DNA from: JAZDDE01 sp039714435
GTDB lineage: Bacteria > Gemmatimonadota > Gemmatimonadetes > Palauibacterales > Palauibacteraceae
Reading direction: 5' to 3'
Length of the DNA stretch: 14,683 nt
Assembly (NCBI GenBank): GCA_039714435.1
Contig: JBDLJJ010000063.1
Span: 1 to 14,683 of the forward strand
Part shown: positions 1 through 6,347 of the stretch, one piece after another
How positions within the stretch are numbered: the stretch's first letter is position 1
Layout: every line of letters begins with the position of its first letter
Program-made: the position numbers and the translations under genes
Notes under the pieces: generated by a model
Databases searched by the model: none
Told to the model about the DNA's origin: nothing
The model's input: the letters and a program-made list of their open reading frames with translations, nothing else

Positions 1-1
1 G

Positions 2-280
2 CTGGTGCACGAGCAGGGCTGGAAGACCCAGTGGTGGAGATCGGGAACGGGTCAGGCCGATCAGCCGGCCTTCGTAGATCCGAAAGGGCAGACCCACGCC
101 GGGTTTCGCCGGAGTTCGTCTCGTTCGCCTCAGCTGCCGACCGATCCCGTGGCCTCGTTAGTCGAAGACACCAGCAGTCGAGGTGCCGATCCCGACTTCT
201 ACACCGCGGGCGCAAGCTGGAAACGCGAGGCGGACATCCCAGACCGGGTCTACCTCCGGGCCGCCGAGGCGCTCGGGTGA
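2..280 (+). CDS. HNH endonuclease, DUF222/13E12-type, C-terminal fragment (5' end outside window)
   Basis: The open frame enters from the left edge (first full codon at base 2) and ends at TGA 278-280, so only the last 92 residues are visible. It begins LVHEQGW, followed by a stretch of the form 'F-x-D-P-x-G'. This matches the tail of the HNH motif in DUF222/13E12-family proteins, where the zinc/catalytic His region is followed by 'RLVHEGGW...F.RPDG'. The rest (PTDPVASLV, RGADPDFYTAGASW, DIPDRVYLRAAEAL) is a soluble C-terminal tail. The family contains many chromosomal, often multicopy HNH nucleases of uncertain role, often counted as mobile or selfish elements. The catalytic His/Asn residues lie upstream of the window, so activity cannot be judged. 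The GTG at base 5 is an internal codon, not a start. Confidence 0.66.
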   Translation: MVHEQGWKTQWWRSGTGQADQPAFVDPKGQTHAGFRRSSSRSPQLPTDPVASLVEDTSSRGADPDFYTAGASWKREADIPDRVYLRAAEALG

Positions 281-307
281 GGCGGACGGCTGAGGCGGAC
301 GTCAGGA

Positions 308-357
308 GGCGAGCTCAGCGCGCCAGGCCCACTATAAAGGCCAGGCGCGCGCTCGCC
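308..357. terminator. Strong GC-rich hairpin between convergent genes, likely bidirectional terminator
   Basis: The left arm is GGCGAGC (308-314), a 3-nt bulge, then GCGCGCCAGGCC (318-329). The right arm is GGCCAGGCGCGC (339-350) followed directly by GCTCGCC (351-357). This gives 19 paired positions with one A-A mismatch and a 9-nt loop rich in A/T (330-338). It lies 27 bp after the stop of the HNH gene on the plus strand and beyond the end of the KAS III gene on the minus strand, which is where a shared terminator is expected. The tract after the stem on the plus strand has only a short T run (TTCGTTTTC), so intrinsic termination may be weak; a transcript-end stabiliser or a small repeat element is the alternative. 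Confidence 0.55.
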
Positions 358-574
358 GGATTCGTTTTCGGCGGCGGACTAGCTCGAATACCGAGAATGC
401 CCGCGATTCAGCTGTTCAGGCGCGAACCGACTAACCAACAGCACTCGCCCTGCAGGCGTCAATTTCGCAGCCTTGTGCACGTTCACCCGTTCCTCCGACG
501 AGCGGGTTGAATCATTCATCACACCTCAAGTCTACTCGCCGGGTTCCGGTGCACAACCATCTTGCTACTTACGG
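358..574. other. Intergenic spacer with no gene seen; one weak hairpin
   Basis: No reading frame here has coding character. Plus-strand frames running through it (for example into 473-1405) are antisense shadows of the KAS III gene. One imperfect inverted repeat pairs TTCACCCG (482-489) with CGGGTTGAA (503-511) around a 13-nt loop. It could act as a weak terminator for the minus-strand operon ending at 575. No tRNA-like cloverleaf is visible. Confidence 0.4.
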
Positions 575-1657
575 CTAGCCGGCCGGCCTCGACTCGATTA
601 CGACCGCGCCGCTGGCGTAGCCCCCGCCTACTGCGGTGAGCACGATACGAGCCGGGTCAGGAAGTGGGCCATGCTCTCCGCGAAGCAACTCGTCGAGCGC
701 GATGGGAACCGTCGAGGCCGATACGTTGCCGTAATTCTGGATCGTGTGAATCACCCGCCCCTTATTCAGCTTGAGCTGCCGCTCGAGACCCGTGGTGATC
801 CGGAGGTTGGCCTGGTGCGGGATGACATAATCGACGTCATCCCACGAGACGCCGCTGCCCTCCATGGCATACCGAGCCATGGAAACCATCGTCTGGATGG
901 CTTGCTTGAGAACGTGCGGGCCTCCGCCCATGCGCAGAATCGCTTCCGGATCCTCATCGGACAGCCAACGCTTCGAACCCAGGTGCAGGTGCTCGGGCGC
1001 GTAATCGGCGCTCAGGTAAGCAGGACCCAGCACCGCGCCCCGGCTTCGGTCCCTTGTGAGCACCATGGCTCCCGCCCCGTCCGCAAACAAGACGGCCGTC
1101 GTCGGATCCGAGTAGTTGGTGATCTTCGAGAGAGCGTCACCGCTCACGACCAGAACGTTCTCGGCCGCCCCGGAGTGAATGAAGGCGTCACCGGCGGCCA
1201 GGGCGGAAATAAAACCCGCGCACGCAGTGTTGAGGACGAATCCGCCAACCTGGGGCGCACCAAGCAACGAGGCCACCGTACAAGCCGCGTTAGGCACGAT
1301 GTCCGCCGCCGTGAGCGACGCGACGATTATGAGATCCAGCTCAGAGGCGGGCATCCCCGCTTGCTCCAGAGCCAAGCGTCCCGCCTCGGCGCACATCTCT
1401 TCTGAGGTGGGGCCGCTGTCCGGATTCACGAACCGCCTGCGCTGGATGCCCGTCAGCTGCCGCGCCCACCGATCGAAAACGTCGGCCGGGCTGAGCGACT
1501 CGACATCGTCCACGTCGCGTAGGGAACCTCGGGCGCGCTCGTGATCGAAGGCGGCCTGAATACTAGGCCGCGAAAACAGCTCGTAGTTATCTACAATGTC
1601 TGGTGGAAGATAGCGTCCCGTACCTGCTACTCCCGCTCGTTCGGTGCCGGTTGCCAT
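575..1657 (-). CDS. 3-oxoacyl-ACP synthase III (KAS III, FabH-like) family protein
   Basis: This 360-residue thiolase-fold condensing enzyme has the full KAS III triad. The nucleophile Cys146 sits in NTACAGF, His281 in IPHQANLRI, and Asn311 in NYGNVSAST. The C-terminal glycine-rich VGGGYASGAVVIE is also typical. The family condenses an acyl-CoA or acyl starter with malonyl-ACP in the cytoplasm; relatives include starter-specific FabH, OleA and acyltransferase-type KAS III enzymes. The protein is about 30-40 residues longer than housekeeping FabH. The extra length lies near residues 27-65 (SRPSIQAAFDHE to SPADVF), between the first strand and the R-R-x-F segment, so substrate choice cannot be read from similarity. 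The ATG start has no clear Shine-Dalgarno. It is the last gene of the sigma-factor unit, 51 bp after the exported repeat protein, with no other fatty-acid genes near it, which argues for a specialised role. The family call is firm; the exact reaction is open. Confidence 0.9.
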   Translation of the reverse strand: MATGTERAGVAGTGRYLPPDIVDNYELFSRPSIQAAFDHERARGSLRDVDDVESLSPADVFDRWARQLTGIQRRRFVNPDSGPTSEEMCAEAGRLALEQAGMPASELDLIIVASLTAADIVPNAACTVASLLGAPQVGGFVLNTACAGFISALAAGDAFIHSGAAENVLVVSGDALSKITNYSDPTTAVLFADGAGAMVLTRDRSRGAVLGPAYLSADYAPEHLHLGSKRWLSDEDPEAILRMGGGPHVLKQAIQTMVSMARYAMEGSGVSWDDVDYVIPHQANLRITTGLERQLKLNKGRVIHTIQNYGNVSASTVPIALDELLRGEHGPLPDPARIVLTAVGGGYASGAVVIESRPAG

Positions 1658-1708
1658 CGGCGGAAGGTAGCGGCTGCCGCGGCCAGTCTCAATCGGGCTC
1701 GGCGCAAC

Positions 1709-2815
1709 TCAGCGCTGAACGGGATCACGTGGCCGGCGCCGGGTGCTGTCCACAGGCGGACGGCGGGCGCCGTCAGCGGCCGGGCGGCGGGCGCCGCCGG
1801 TGTCCGGGCGCGAACCTGGCCTGACTCCGTCCGCGGGTCTGCGGCGTTCAGGCGTGCGAGCGTCCGCGGGTCTGCGGCGTTCAGGCGTGCGAGCGTCCGC
1901 TGGCCGACGGCGTTCAGGCGTGCGAGCGTCCGCTGGCCTGCGGCGTTCAGGCGTGCGAGCGTCCGTAGGCCGCCGGCGTTCGGGCGTGCGAGCGTCTGTC
2001 GGCCGGCGGCGTTCAGGCGTGCGAGCGTCTGTCGGCCGGCGGCGTTCAGGAGGCAACGGGTTCGCGCCGCCAGACTCATCGGCCGTACCCGGCCGCCGTG
2101 GTCTCGCTTGGCCGTCTGTCGAACCAGGATTCCGGTTGCCGCCGCCGTCAGGGCGCGGGCGAGGCCGGACGCTTCTGCCCGAGCGCGGACTGGGCTGCCG
2201 AGCTTCAGACAGACGTCGTCCGACATCCCGCAGGGCTTTCTCGGGCGATTCGCCGCGCCTCACCATACGCTTGACCGCTGTGGAGGCGGCAAGCAGGTGT
2301 CGGGGCTGCGCTCCCGCCTCCAGCTCTCGCCGCAGCATTCTCACCGCAAGAGGCGGCGGAACTCCGACCTCCGACAAATCGGTGACCACCCGGAGCGGAA
2401 TGGCCAGGTCTCGCGCCCGGGAGCGGCCAAGCTCCTGGATCACGGCGGGTGGCACGCCCTTATTGAGTGCTTCCGCGCCGGCCACAAGACTGGCCTGGTG
2501 CCTTCGTCCGTTGAGCAGCCGGCTGGCATGTGCGAGCCGGCCCGCATACTCGCCGACACCCTGAACGATGCGCCGCGGTGGAACCCGCTTGGCGGCACCC
2601 TCCGCGGCCTTGCGGTAGATCAGCCCGGGCGGCACTCCTGCGCGCTCAGCACGGGAGGCGATGGATTCGATCTCATCCACTGCCGCGTCAGGGAGCGTTT
2701 CCCGTAGACGATCAGCAGCCGAGTCCTGAGCCGCGAGCGGAGGCGCGATCAACAAGATCGCCGCCAGGCTGACGCGGAGCCCGAGACCGAACCGAACCGA
2801 ACCAGTGAACTTCAT
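1709..2815 (-). CDS. Exported helical 'GVPP'-motif protein with Arg/Pro-rich 11-residue repeat tail
   Basis: I do not recognise a named family. Residues 1-30 form a signal peptide (basic start, hydrophobic core VSLAAILLIAPPLAA, cleavage near LAAQ-D). Residues about 35-205 are helical and contain recurring short motifs, GVPPGLIY (60), RVPPRRIV (78), GVPPAVIQ (120), GVPPPLAV (151) and ESPEKAL (189), each starting a helix; this looks like a solenoid of degenerate 20-30-residue units. From about 206 on the protein is disordered and very rich in Arg and Pro, including seven copies of PERRRP(T/A)DART around 256-329. The high positive charge suggests binding to an acidic polymer or membrane surface, but that is inference. 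It starts 4 bp after the anti-sigma gene and so is probably co-transcribed with the sigma operon. The long plus-strand frames over this gene exist because the DNA repeat is a multiple of three. Confidence 0.72.
   Translation of the reverse strand: MKFTGSVRFGLGLRVSLAAILLIAPPLAAQDSAADRLRETLPDAAVDEIESIASRAERAGVPPGLIYRKAAEGAAKRVPPRRIVQGVGEYAGRLAHASRLLNGRRHQASLVAGAEALNKGVPPAVIQELGRSRARDLAIPLRVVTDLSEVGVPPPLAVRMLRRELEAGAQPRHLLAASTAVKRMVRRGESPEKALRDVGRRLSEARQPSPRSGRSVRPRPRPDGGGNRNPGSTDGQARPRRPGTADESGGANPLPPERRRPTDARTPERRRPTDARTPERRRPTDARTPERRRPADARTPERRRPADARTPERRRPADARTPERRRPADGVRPGSRPDTGGARRPAADGARRPPVDSTRRRPRDPVQR
1828..2050 (-). repeat. 33-bp in-frame tandem repeat, about 6.8 copies
   Basis: The core GTTCAGGCGTGCGAG (plus strand) recurs at 1846, 1879, 1912, 1945, 1978 (one change) and 2011, and is cut short at 2044, a constant 33-bp step. 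The two copies at the low-coordinate end (from 1828 and 1861) are identical, and the two at the other end (from 1993 and 2026) are identical over the shared 25 bp. Middle copies differ mostly at silent positions. Each unit codes for 11 residues of the Arg/Pro tail of the exported protein. The pattern fits recent end duplications of a repeat kept at protein level. Confidence 0.93.
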
Positions 2816-2819
2816 GTGC

Positions 2820-3470
2820 TTACGTCCCGCTCACGGGCTCGGGGATCGCAACCACGGAATTCCTCTGCCCGAATCCGTCGTCCGCGTAGGACTCGGCGTT
2901 CGGGTCCGGCACCCAACTCGTCCCATCCAGAACGAACATGTATTCGTGCACCCCCGCCTCGAGCGGCACACGTCCCGTCCAGATTCCGTCGCCGTCCAGA
3001 TCCTCCAGGGCGATAGTCGGCTGCCAGCTATTGAAGTCTCCTACCAATTCAACGGATTCGGCCCGCGGAGCATCCACTACGAACTGGACGAAAACGGTCG
3101 AGGGGGTCTCCACCAGGCCTGCATCAGGTGTCGAAAACAGGCCCAGCCTCGGGCCCACGGCCACCAGGAGCAAGCCCGCCAGGACGGCGGCGGCGGCCAA
3201 CGGCGAGACGTTGATCGGACGTGGATTCGTCAGCCACGAGATCACTTCCCGCAGGGGACTGACGCTCGACCCGATGCGCCGCGTCGCAGCGGCGCGCTCT
3301 TCACGGATCCGGGTCATGACTCGCTTTTCAAGGCCCGGGGGAGCACTCGCTGGACCCACGGATGCGGCACCCAGCAGGCCGTCCCAGGCCCGGGCGTCCG
3401 CCTGCAGTTCCTGTGGCAGATCTTCCAGCTTCAACTCGCCGTCAAGATACGCCTGTAACTCCTCACGCAT
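2820..3470 (-). CDS. Membrane anti-sigma factor with C-terminal CBM48/AMPK glycogen-binding-type domain
   Basis: The 216-residue protein has three parts. The N-terminus (about 1-60) begins REELQAYLDGEL, as anti-sigma factors do, but lacks the HxxxCxxC zinc motif. A single transmembrane helix lies at about 90-107 (VSPLAAAAVLAGLLLVAVG). Residues about 123-209 form an Ig-like E-set domain of the CBM48/AMPK-beta type: VELVGDFNSWQP, DGIWTGRVPLEAGVHEYMFVLDG, then W-x-PDPNAESYADDGFG. By topology the N-terminal part would bind the sigma factor in the cytoplasm and the E-set domain would sit outside the membrane. The start at 3470 is chosen because GAGGG (3477-3481) lies 6 nt upstream; an ATG two codons earlier (3476) has it at zero spacing. 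It follows the sigma gene by 12-17 bp. The anti-sigma role is inferred from position and N-terminus; ligand binding is unproven. Confidence 0.82.
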   Translation of the reverse strand: MREELQAYLDGELKLEDLPQELQADARAWDGLLGAASVGPASAPPGLEKRVMTRIREERAAATRRIGSSVSPLREVISWLTNPRPINVSPLAAAAVLAGLLLVAVGPRLGLFSTPDAGLVETPSTVFVQFVVDAPRAESVELVGDFNSWQPTIALEDLDGDGIWTGRVPLEAGVHEYMFVLDGTSWVPDPNAESYADDGFGQRNSVVAIPEPVSGT

Positions 3471-3476
3471 TGTCAT

Positions 3477-3481
3477 CCCTC
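3477..3481 (-). promoter_or_regulatory. Ribosome binding site deciding the anti-sigma start
   Basis: GAGGG on the minus strand stands 6 nt before the ATG at 3470 and directly against the ATG at 3476, so the shorter start is favoured. Confidence 0.5.
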
Positions 3482-3487
3482 ATTTCC

Positions 3488-4129
3488 TCATCCGCCGCGG
3501 TACTCGGCCAGGAGTACCTGCAGCTCATCCCGGGCTCTGTGCACCCTCATCTTGAGGGCGGCCACGGACACCTCCAGCTTTTCCGACATCTCTCCGTACG
3601 ACCAACCTTCGATATGCTTCAGGGCGAACGCCTCGCGCTGGTCAGGAGGTAGTGTTTGCAAGGCGTCCATTATCAACTGGCCCATACTCCTCCGCTCGGC
3701 GGCCGCTTCCGGTCCCCTCGCGTCGCTCTTGAGCAGCGGCACTTCCTCCAGCGATACGTTTCGCTGGTGCCGGCTCTTGAGGAAATCCTTGCATCCATTG
3801 GCCCCGATTCTAAACAGCCAGGCGCCGACTCGCTCCGGATTCTGGCAGCTCGCCAGATTTCGCCACGCCTTCACAAAGGCGGCTTGGACGACGTCCTCTG
3901 CGTCGTCCGGCCGACCTGTCATCCGTAGCGCGTGCCGATACAGTACGTCCTGATACCGGCGAACGAGCTCGGTGAACGCGCCTTCCGACCCGTCCAGGGC
4001 CGCGGTGACAAGCTCCAGGTCGCTCGACTGCGCCTCCGTAGCCGCTACTCTCGGTTGTCCGTGAATATGACGATCCTCATGGCTCCAACGTAACAAGCCG
4101 CTCGGGCGCGCGTCGCATGCCAGGGTCAT
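3488..4129 (-). CDS. ECF (extracytoplasmic function) RNA polymerase sigma factor, sigma-70 family
   Basis: Region 2 spans about residues 50-117 (GAFTELVRRYQDVLYRHALR, then DDAEDVVQAAFVKAW at 75-89, the core-binding and -10 recognition part). Region 4 spans about 152-207 (LQTLPPDQREAFALKHIEGW, SYGEMSEKLEVSVAALKMRV HRAR, the -35 helix-turn-helix). Length (213 residues from this start) is normal for an ECF sigma, and no region 3 or C-terminal extension is present. The next gene is a membrane anti-sigma, so its activity is probably held at the membrane and released by an envelope or carbohydrate signal. The start is uncertain: ATG 4129 has no Shine-Dalgarno, and homology begins only near residue 37 (SSDLELVTAAL). 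No ATG or GTG lies in frame between. The gene is divergent from the PLP enzyme at 4275 and heads the unit down to 575. Confidence 0.9.
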   Translation of the reverse strand: MTLACDARPSGLLRWSHEDRHIHGQPRVAATEAQSSDLELVTAALDGSEGAFTELVRRYQDVLYRHALRMTGRPDDAEDVVQAAFVKAWRNLASCQNPERVGAWLFRIGANGCKDFLKSRHQRNVSLEEVPLLKSDARGPEAAAERRSMGQLIMDALQTLPPDQREAFALKHIEGWSYGEMSEKLEVSVAALKMRVHRARDELQVLLAEYRGG

Positions 4130-4274
4130 CGAATGAAAAGCTAGCATGCCGCCCGAAACGGGCCAACAGGACGGGAACACGTGCAAGTACGGCACCATTG
4201 GGGATTTGCCAGGGCACTTCCGGTCATGTTGCGGGCCGTGGCGGGGCGCTGATCTCCGACATATTGTGTCGTCC
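4130..4274. promoter_or_regulatory. Divergent promoter region between sigma operon and PLP-enzyme gene
   Basis: These 145 bp separate two genes pointing away from each other, so promoters for both must lie here or slightly inside the upstream ends. I could not pick a convincing -35/-10 pair by eye. If the sigma factor regulates itself, its recognition site should be on the minus strand in this stretch. Confidence 0.45.
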
Positions 4275-5375
4275 ATGCCGACCATTTACGACCTGCCGAC
4301 GCCGGCCCTTGTACTCGACCTGGACCGGCTCGAGCGTAATCTCCGGAACATGGCTGCCCGGGCGGATGAACTGGGCGTCCGGCTGCGGCCGCACGTTAAG
4401 TCGCACAAGTGCGTAGAGATCGCTCTGGCCCAGAAGGCACTCGGCGCTGCCGGCATTACGGTGTCGTGCCTCGAGGAAGCGGCTGTCTTCGCACAGCATG
4501 GCTTCACGGATATCACGTGGGCCTTTCCCGTCATCCTTTCTCGCCTGGATGAGCTGGCGGAGCTGGCCCGGTCCGCTGACCTCGGTGTCGTCGTGGACTC
4601 AGAGGAGGCGCTGGAGGCGATTTCCGGGCTGGGCGTTCCGCTCCGGGTCTGGCTCAAAATCGACTGCGGATACCATCGCGCCGGACTCGATCCCGAGTCG
4701 CCTGACGTCTTGACCATGGCCCGCAAAATTGTCGAGGCTGAGCGTCTCGAGTTCGCCGGACTCCTGTCGCATTCCGGCAATACGTACTCGGCACGGTCCG
4801 AGGACCACGTGCTTCAGATCGCGGAGGACGAGGGGCGTACGATGTCAGGGCTCAAAGAACGTCTGGCAGCGGAGAATATTCAGGCGGCGGACGTATCTGT
4901 GGGCTCGACTCCGGCGGCCACGCGGGCTACGACCCTGTCAGACGCCACCGAGATGCGGCCGGGCAATTACGCCCTGTTCGACTATACGCAGGCGTGTCTA
5001 GGTTCCTGTCAACTGTCAGACTGTGCCGTAACGGTAATGGCTACAGTCGTTTCGTCCCGCGCGGACCTGGACCAGAGCGTTCTCGACGCCGGAGCGCTGG
5101 CGCTCTCTCTGGACGCCGGCCCTCATCATCTTGCAGATCGCACGTATGGTCGCGTGTTCGACGACTATGCGGCTGGTAGCCTGAGCCCGCGGTTTCGGCT
5201 TACGAGCCTCAGCCAGGAGCACGGGCACATGAGTGGCGCGCTAACGGTCGGAGATCGAGTCCGAATCCTGCCCAATCACGTATGCACCGCTGTCGCCTGC
5301 TTTGATACATTGCACGTTGCGCGTGGCGAAGACGTTGTAGACCAGTGGAAGATCTGGCGTAGCCGCAGTTCCTGA
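4275..5375 (+). CDS. DSD1 / D-threonine aldolase-type PLP enzyme (alanine racemase-fold)
   Basis: This 366-residue fold-type III PLP enzyme starts MPTIYDLPTPALVLDLDRLE, the usual entry of the family. Lys42 in RPHVKSHK is the expected Schiff-base lysine. The C-terminal part carries QEHG and PNHVC, where His335 and Cys337 are the expected metal ligands, as in eukaryotic D-serine dehydratase (DSD1) and D-threonine aldolase. The family cleaves or dehydrates D-3-hydroxy amino acids in the cytoplasm: D-threonine to glycine and acetaldehyde, D-serine to pyruvate and ammonia, or related D-3-hydroxyaspartate. The exact substrate cannot be told here. The ATG at 4275 is chosen because homology begins there; the open frame extends further upstream but is not family-like. 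The Shine-Dalgarno is weak. It stands alone between the divergent sigma operon and a membrane protein gene 147 bp downstream. Confidence 0.9.
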   Translation: MPTIYDLPTPALVLDLDRLERNLRNMAARADELGVRLRPHVKSHKCVEIALAQKALGAAGITVSCLEEAAVFAQHGFTDITWAFPVILSRLDELAELARSADLGVVVDSEEALEAISGLGVPLRVWLKIDCGYHRAGLDPESPDVLTMARKIVEAERLEFAGLLSHSGNTYSARSEDHVLQIAEDEGRTMSGLKERLAAENIQAADVSVGSTPAATRATTLSDATEMRPGNYALFDYTQACLGSCQLSDCAVTVMATVVSSRADLDQSVLDAGALALSLDAGPHHLADRTYGRVFDDYAAGSLSPRFRLTSLSQEHGHMSGALTVGDRVRILPNHVCTAVACFDTLHVARGEDVVDQWKIWRSRSS

Positions 5376-5522
5376 CGGAAATCCTTCCAGCGCAGCGGCA
5401 GCTCCTGCGCAGCCGCAGCTAAGGCATGCTTGATGCAGTAGCCGTGTCCGATGCGTGCTCACCTTTCCGGAGTCGGGGACGGGTGGGCCCAGGCACTTTT
5501 TTCGTCTCTGGAGGGTCGGGCT
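5376..5522 (+). other. Intergenic leader, no gene seen
   Basis: The stretch is rich in GCAGC/GCCGC words near 5390-5420 (CAGCGCAGCGGCAGC and CGCAGCCGCAGC), which could pair into a short stem after the PLP-enzyme gene, but no clean terminator with a T run is seen. An in-frame ATG at 5451 opens the next reading frame but has no ribosome binding site. Confidence 0.3.
5510..5515 (+). promoter_or_regulatory. Ribosome binding site deciding a GTG start
   Basis: GGAGGG lies 7 nt before GTG 5523, favouring that start over the ATG at 5451, which has no such site and would add 24 residues ahead of the basic N-terminus. Confidence 0.6.
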
Positions 5523-6335
5523 GTGGATTCAAAAGAAGGCAGGAACAGGCTTTACACGACGCACTATCAGATTGCCGTCGGAGGAGTAGCCATCGTCGTA
5601 GCGTTGGTGGCCTGGGCGGTCGCCAACACCGCCCTTGCGTTCGCAGCCGCGATAGTCGGGCTTTATGCACTCCACCTCATGAGCATCCGCTTCATTATCG
5701 AGGCACACAGGGAACAGCAGGCCTCTCTCGAAGGCCAGTGGAGTTTCCTTCGCAAGCTGGTCCGACCCGCTATCGAGAGCGGATTCCGCCTGGAACTCCC
5801 CAGCGGCTTGCGCGCTAAGAACACCGCAGCGGAATCCAAGAGTGCCAGATCCAAGAGTGGCAGATCCAGGAGTGGCAAGTCCGGAGCGCGCCAGCAGACG
5901 GCTCGGCCAGTGGCTGCACCGGTCGTATCGTCTGGCTTCGGGGGAGGATCGCAGGCGGCTACGGCGACTCTGGCCAGGCCCGCTGCCAAGGCAATAGCCG
6001 AGAAAGCGGAAGCCGAGAGCGCGGAGGCCAAGCCGGCCCGCGTCGACTCTAACGTACCGGTGCCGCGGCACTTTGCGCTCGGCACGGTGGCTCTTGTCCG
6101 CAAGATGCTGACACCGGCCGAGGTGGCCCGTGTTCTGCTCGAGCAGCGCAGACGTCCAGAGGCCAGGTTCGCCGCTCTGGCGGTGGATATCGGACTCCTC
6201 ACCAAGTCCCAGCGTGAGGAACTGCTTCTTGCTCAGCAGGAAGGCCTGTTTACGGACGCTGAAATGCGAGACGCCCGGCGGCGTCTGCAGGAGTTCCGCC
6301 AGTCCACGGTCAGCGCCATGTCAGAAGCTGAATAG
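5523..6335 (+). CDS. Two-helix membrane protein with low-complexity linker and GspE-N-like C-terminal domain
   Basis: I recognise no named family for the whole 270-residue protein. Two close transmembrane helices follow a short basic N-terminus (YQIAVGGVAIVVALVAWAV and LAFAAAIVGLYALHLMSIRF, about residues 16-60). Then comes a charged helix (IIEAHREQQASLEGQWSFLR), a long Ser/Lys/Arg- and Ala/Glu-rich linker (about 98-185), and a helical C-terminal domain (about 187-255) with MLTPAEVARVLLEQ and IGLLTKSQREELLLAQQ. This 'x-LT-x-x-Q-x-x-x-x-L-x-x-Q' pattern resembles the N-terminal domain of type II secretion/pilus ATPases (GspE/MshE N) and related output domains of response regulators. A role as a membrane-tethered partner of a secretion, motility or c-di-GMP-linked machine is therefore possible, but unproven. 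It converges with the ABC permease gene, with 12 bp between stops. Confidence 0.68.
   Translation: MDSKEGRNRLYTTHYQIAVGGVAIVVALVAWAVANTALAFAAAIVGLYALHLMSIRFIIEAHREQQASLEGQWSFLRKLVRPAIESGFRLELPSGLRAKNTAAESKSARSKSGRSRSGKSGARQQTARPVAAPVVSSGFGGGSQAATATLARPAAKAIAEKAEAESAEAKPARVDSNVPVPRHFALGTVALVRKMLTPAEVARVLLEQRRRPEARFAALAVDIGLLTKSQREELLLAQQEGLFTDAEMRDARRRLQEFRQSTVSAMSEAE
5834..5878 (+). repeat. 15-bp tandem repeat, 3 copies, in coding sequence
   Basis: Three successive units, 5834-5848, 5849-5863 and 5864-5878, follow ATCCAAGAGTGSCAG with one to three changes each. They code for the Ser/Lys/Arg repeat SKSAR-SKSGR-SRSGK in the linker of the membrane protein. Confidence 0.8.
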
Positions 6336-6347
6336 CTGCCGTCTACG

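Noticed and set aside
473..1405. 310-codon plus-strand reading frame
   Set aside because: Lies fully antisense to the KAS III gene, whose triad and length are intact; its translation has no recognisable features.
1828..2050. Possible CRISPR array
   Set aside because: Units are contiguous at 33 bp with no unique spacers, are in frame, and encode a constant peptide repeat.
1541..2707. Long plus-strand reading frame (388 codons) and a second one at 1743-2564
   Set aside because: Antisense to the exported repeat protein. They stay open because the 33-bp repeat is a multiple of three and GC-rich; the translations are low-complexity Arg/Ala/Ser with no domain or ribosome binding site.
4146..4274. 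Upstream extension of the PLP-enzyme reading frame
   Set aside because: The extra 43 residues are Cys/Gly-rich and unlike the family. Homology starts at MPTIYDLPTP (4275), and the stretch is the divergent promoter region.
4130..4285. Upstream extension of the sigma-factor frame to 4285
   Set aside because: The extra residues have no sigma similarity and would overlap the start of the divergent PLP-enzyme gene.
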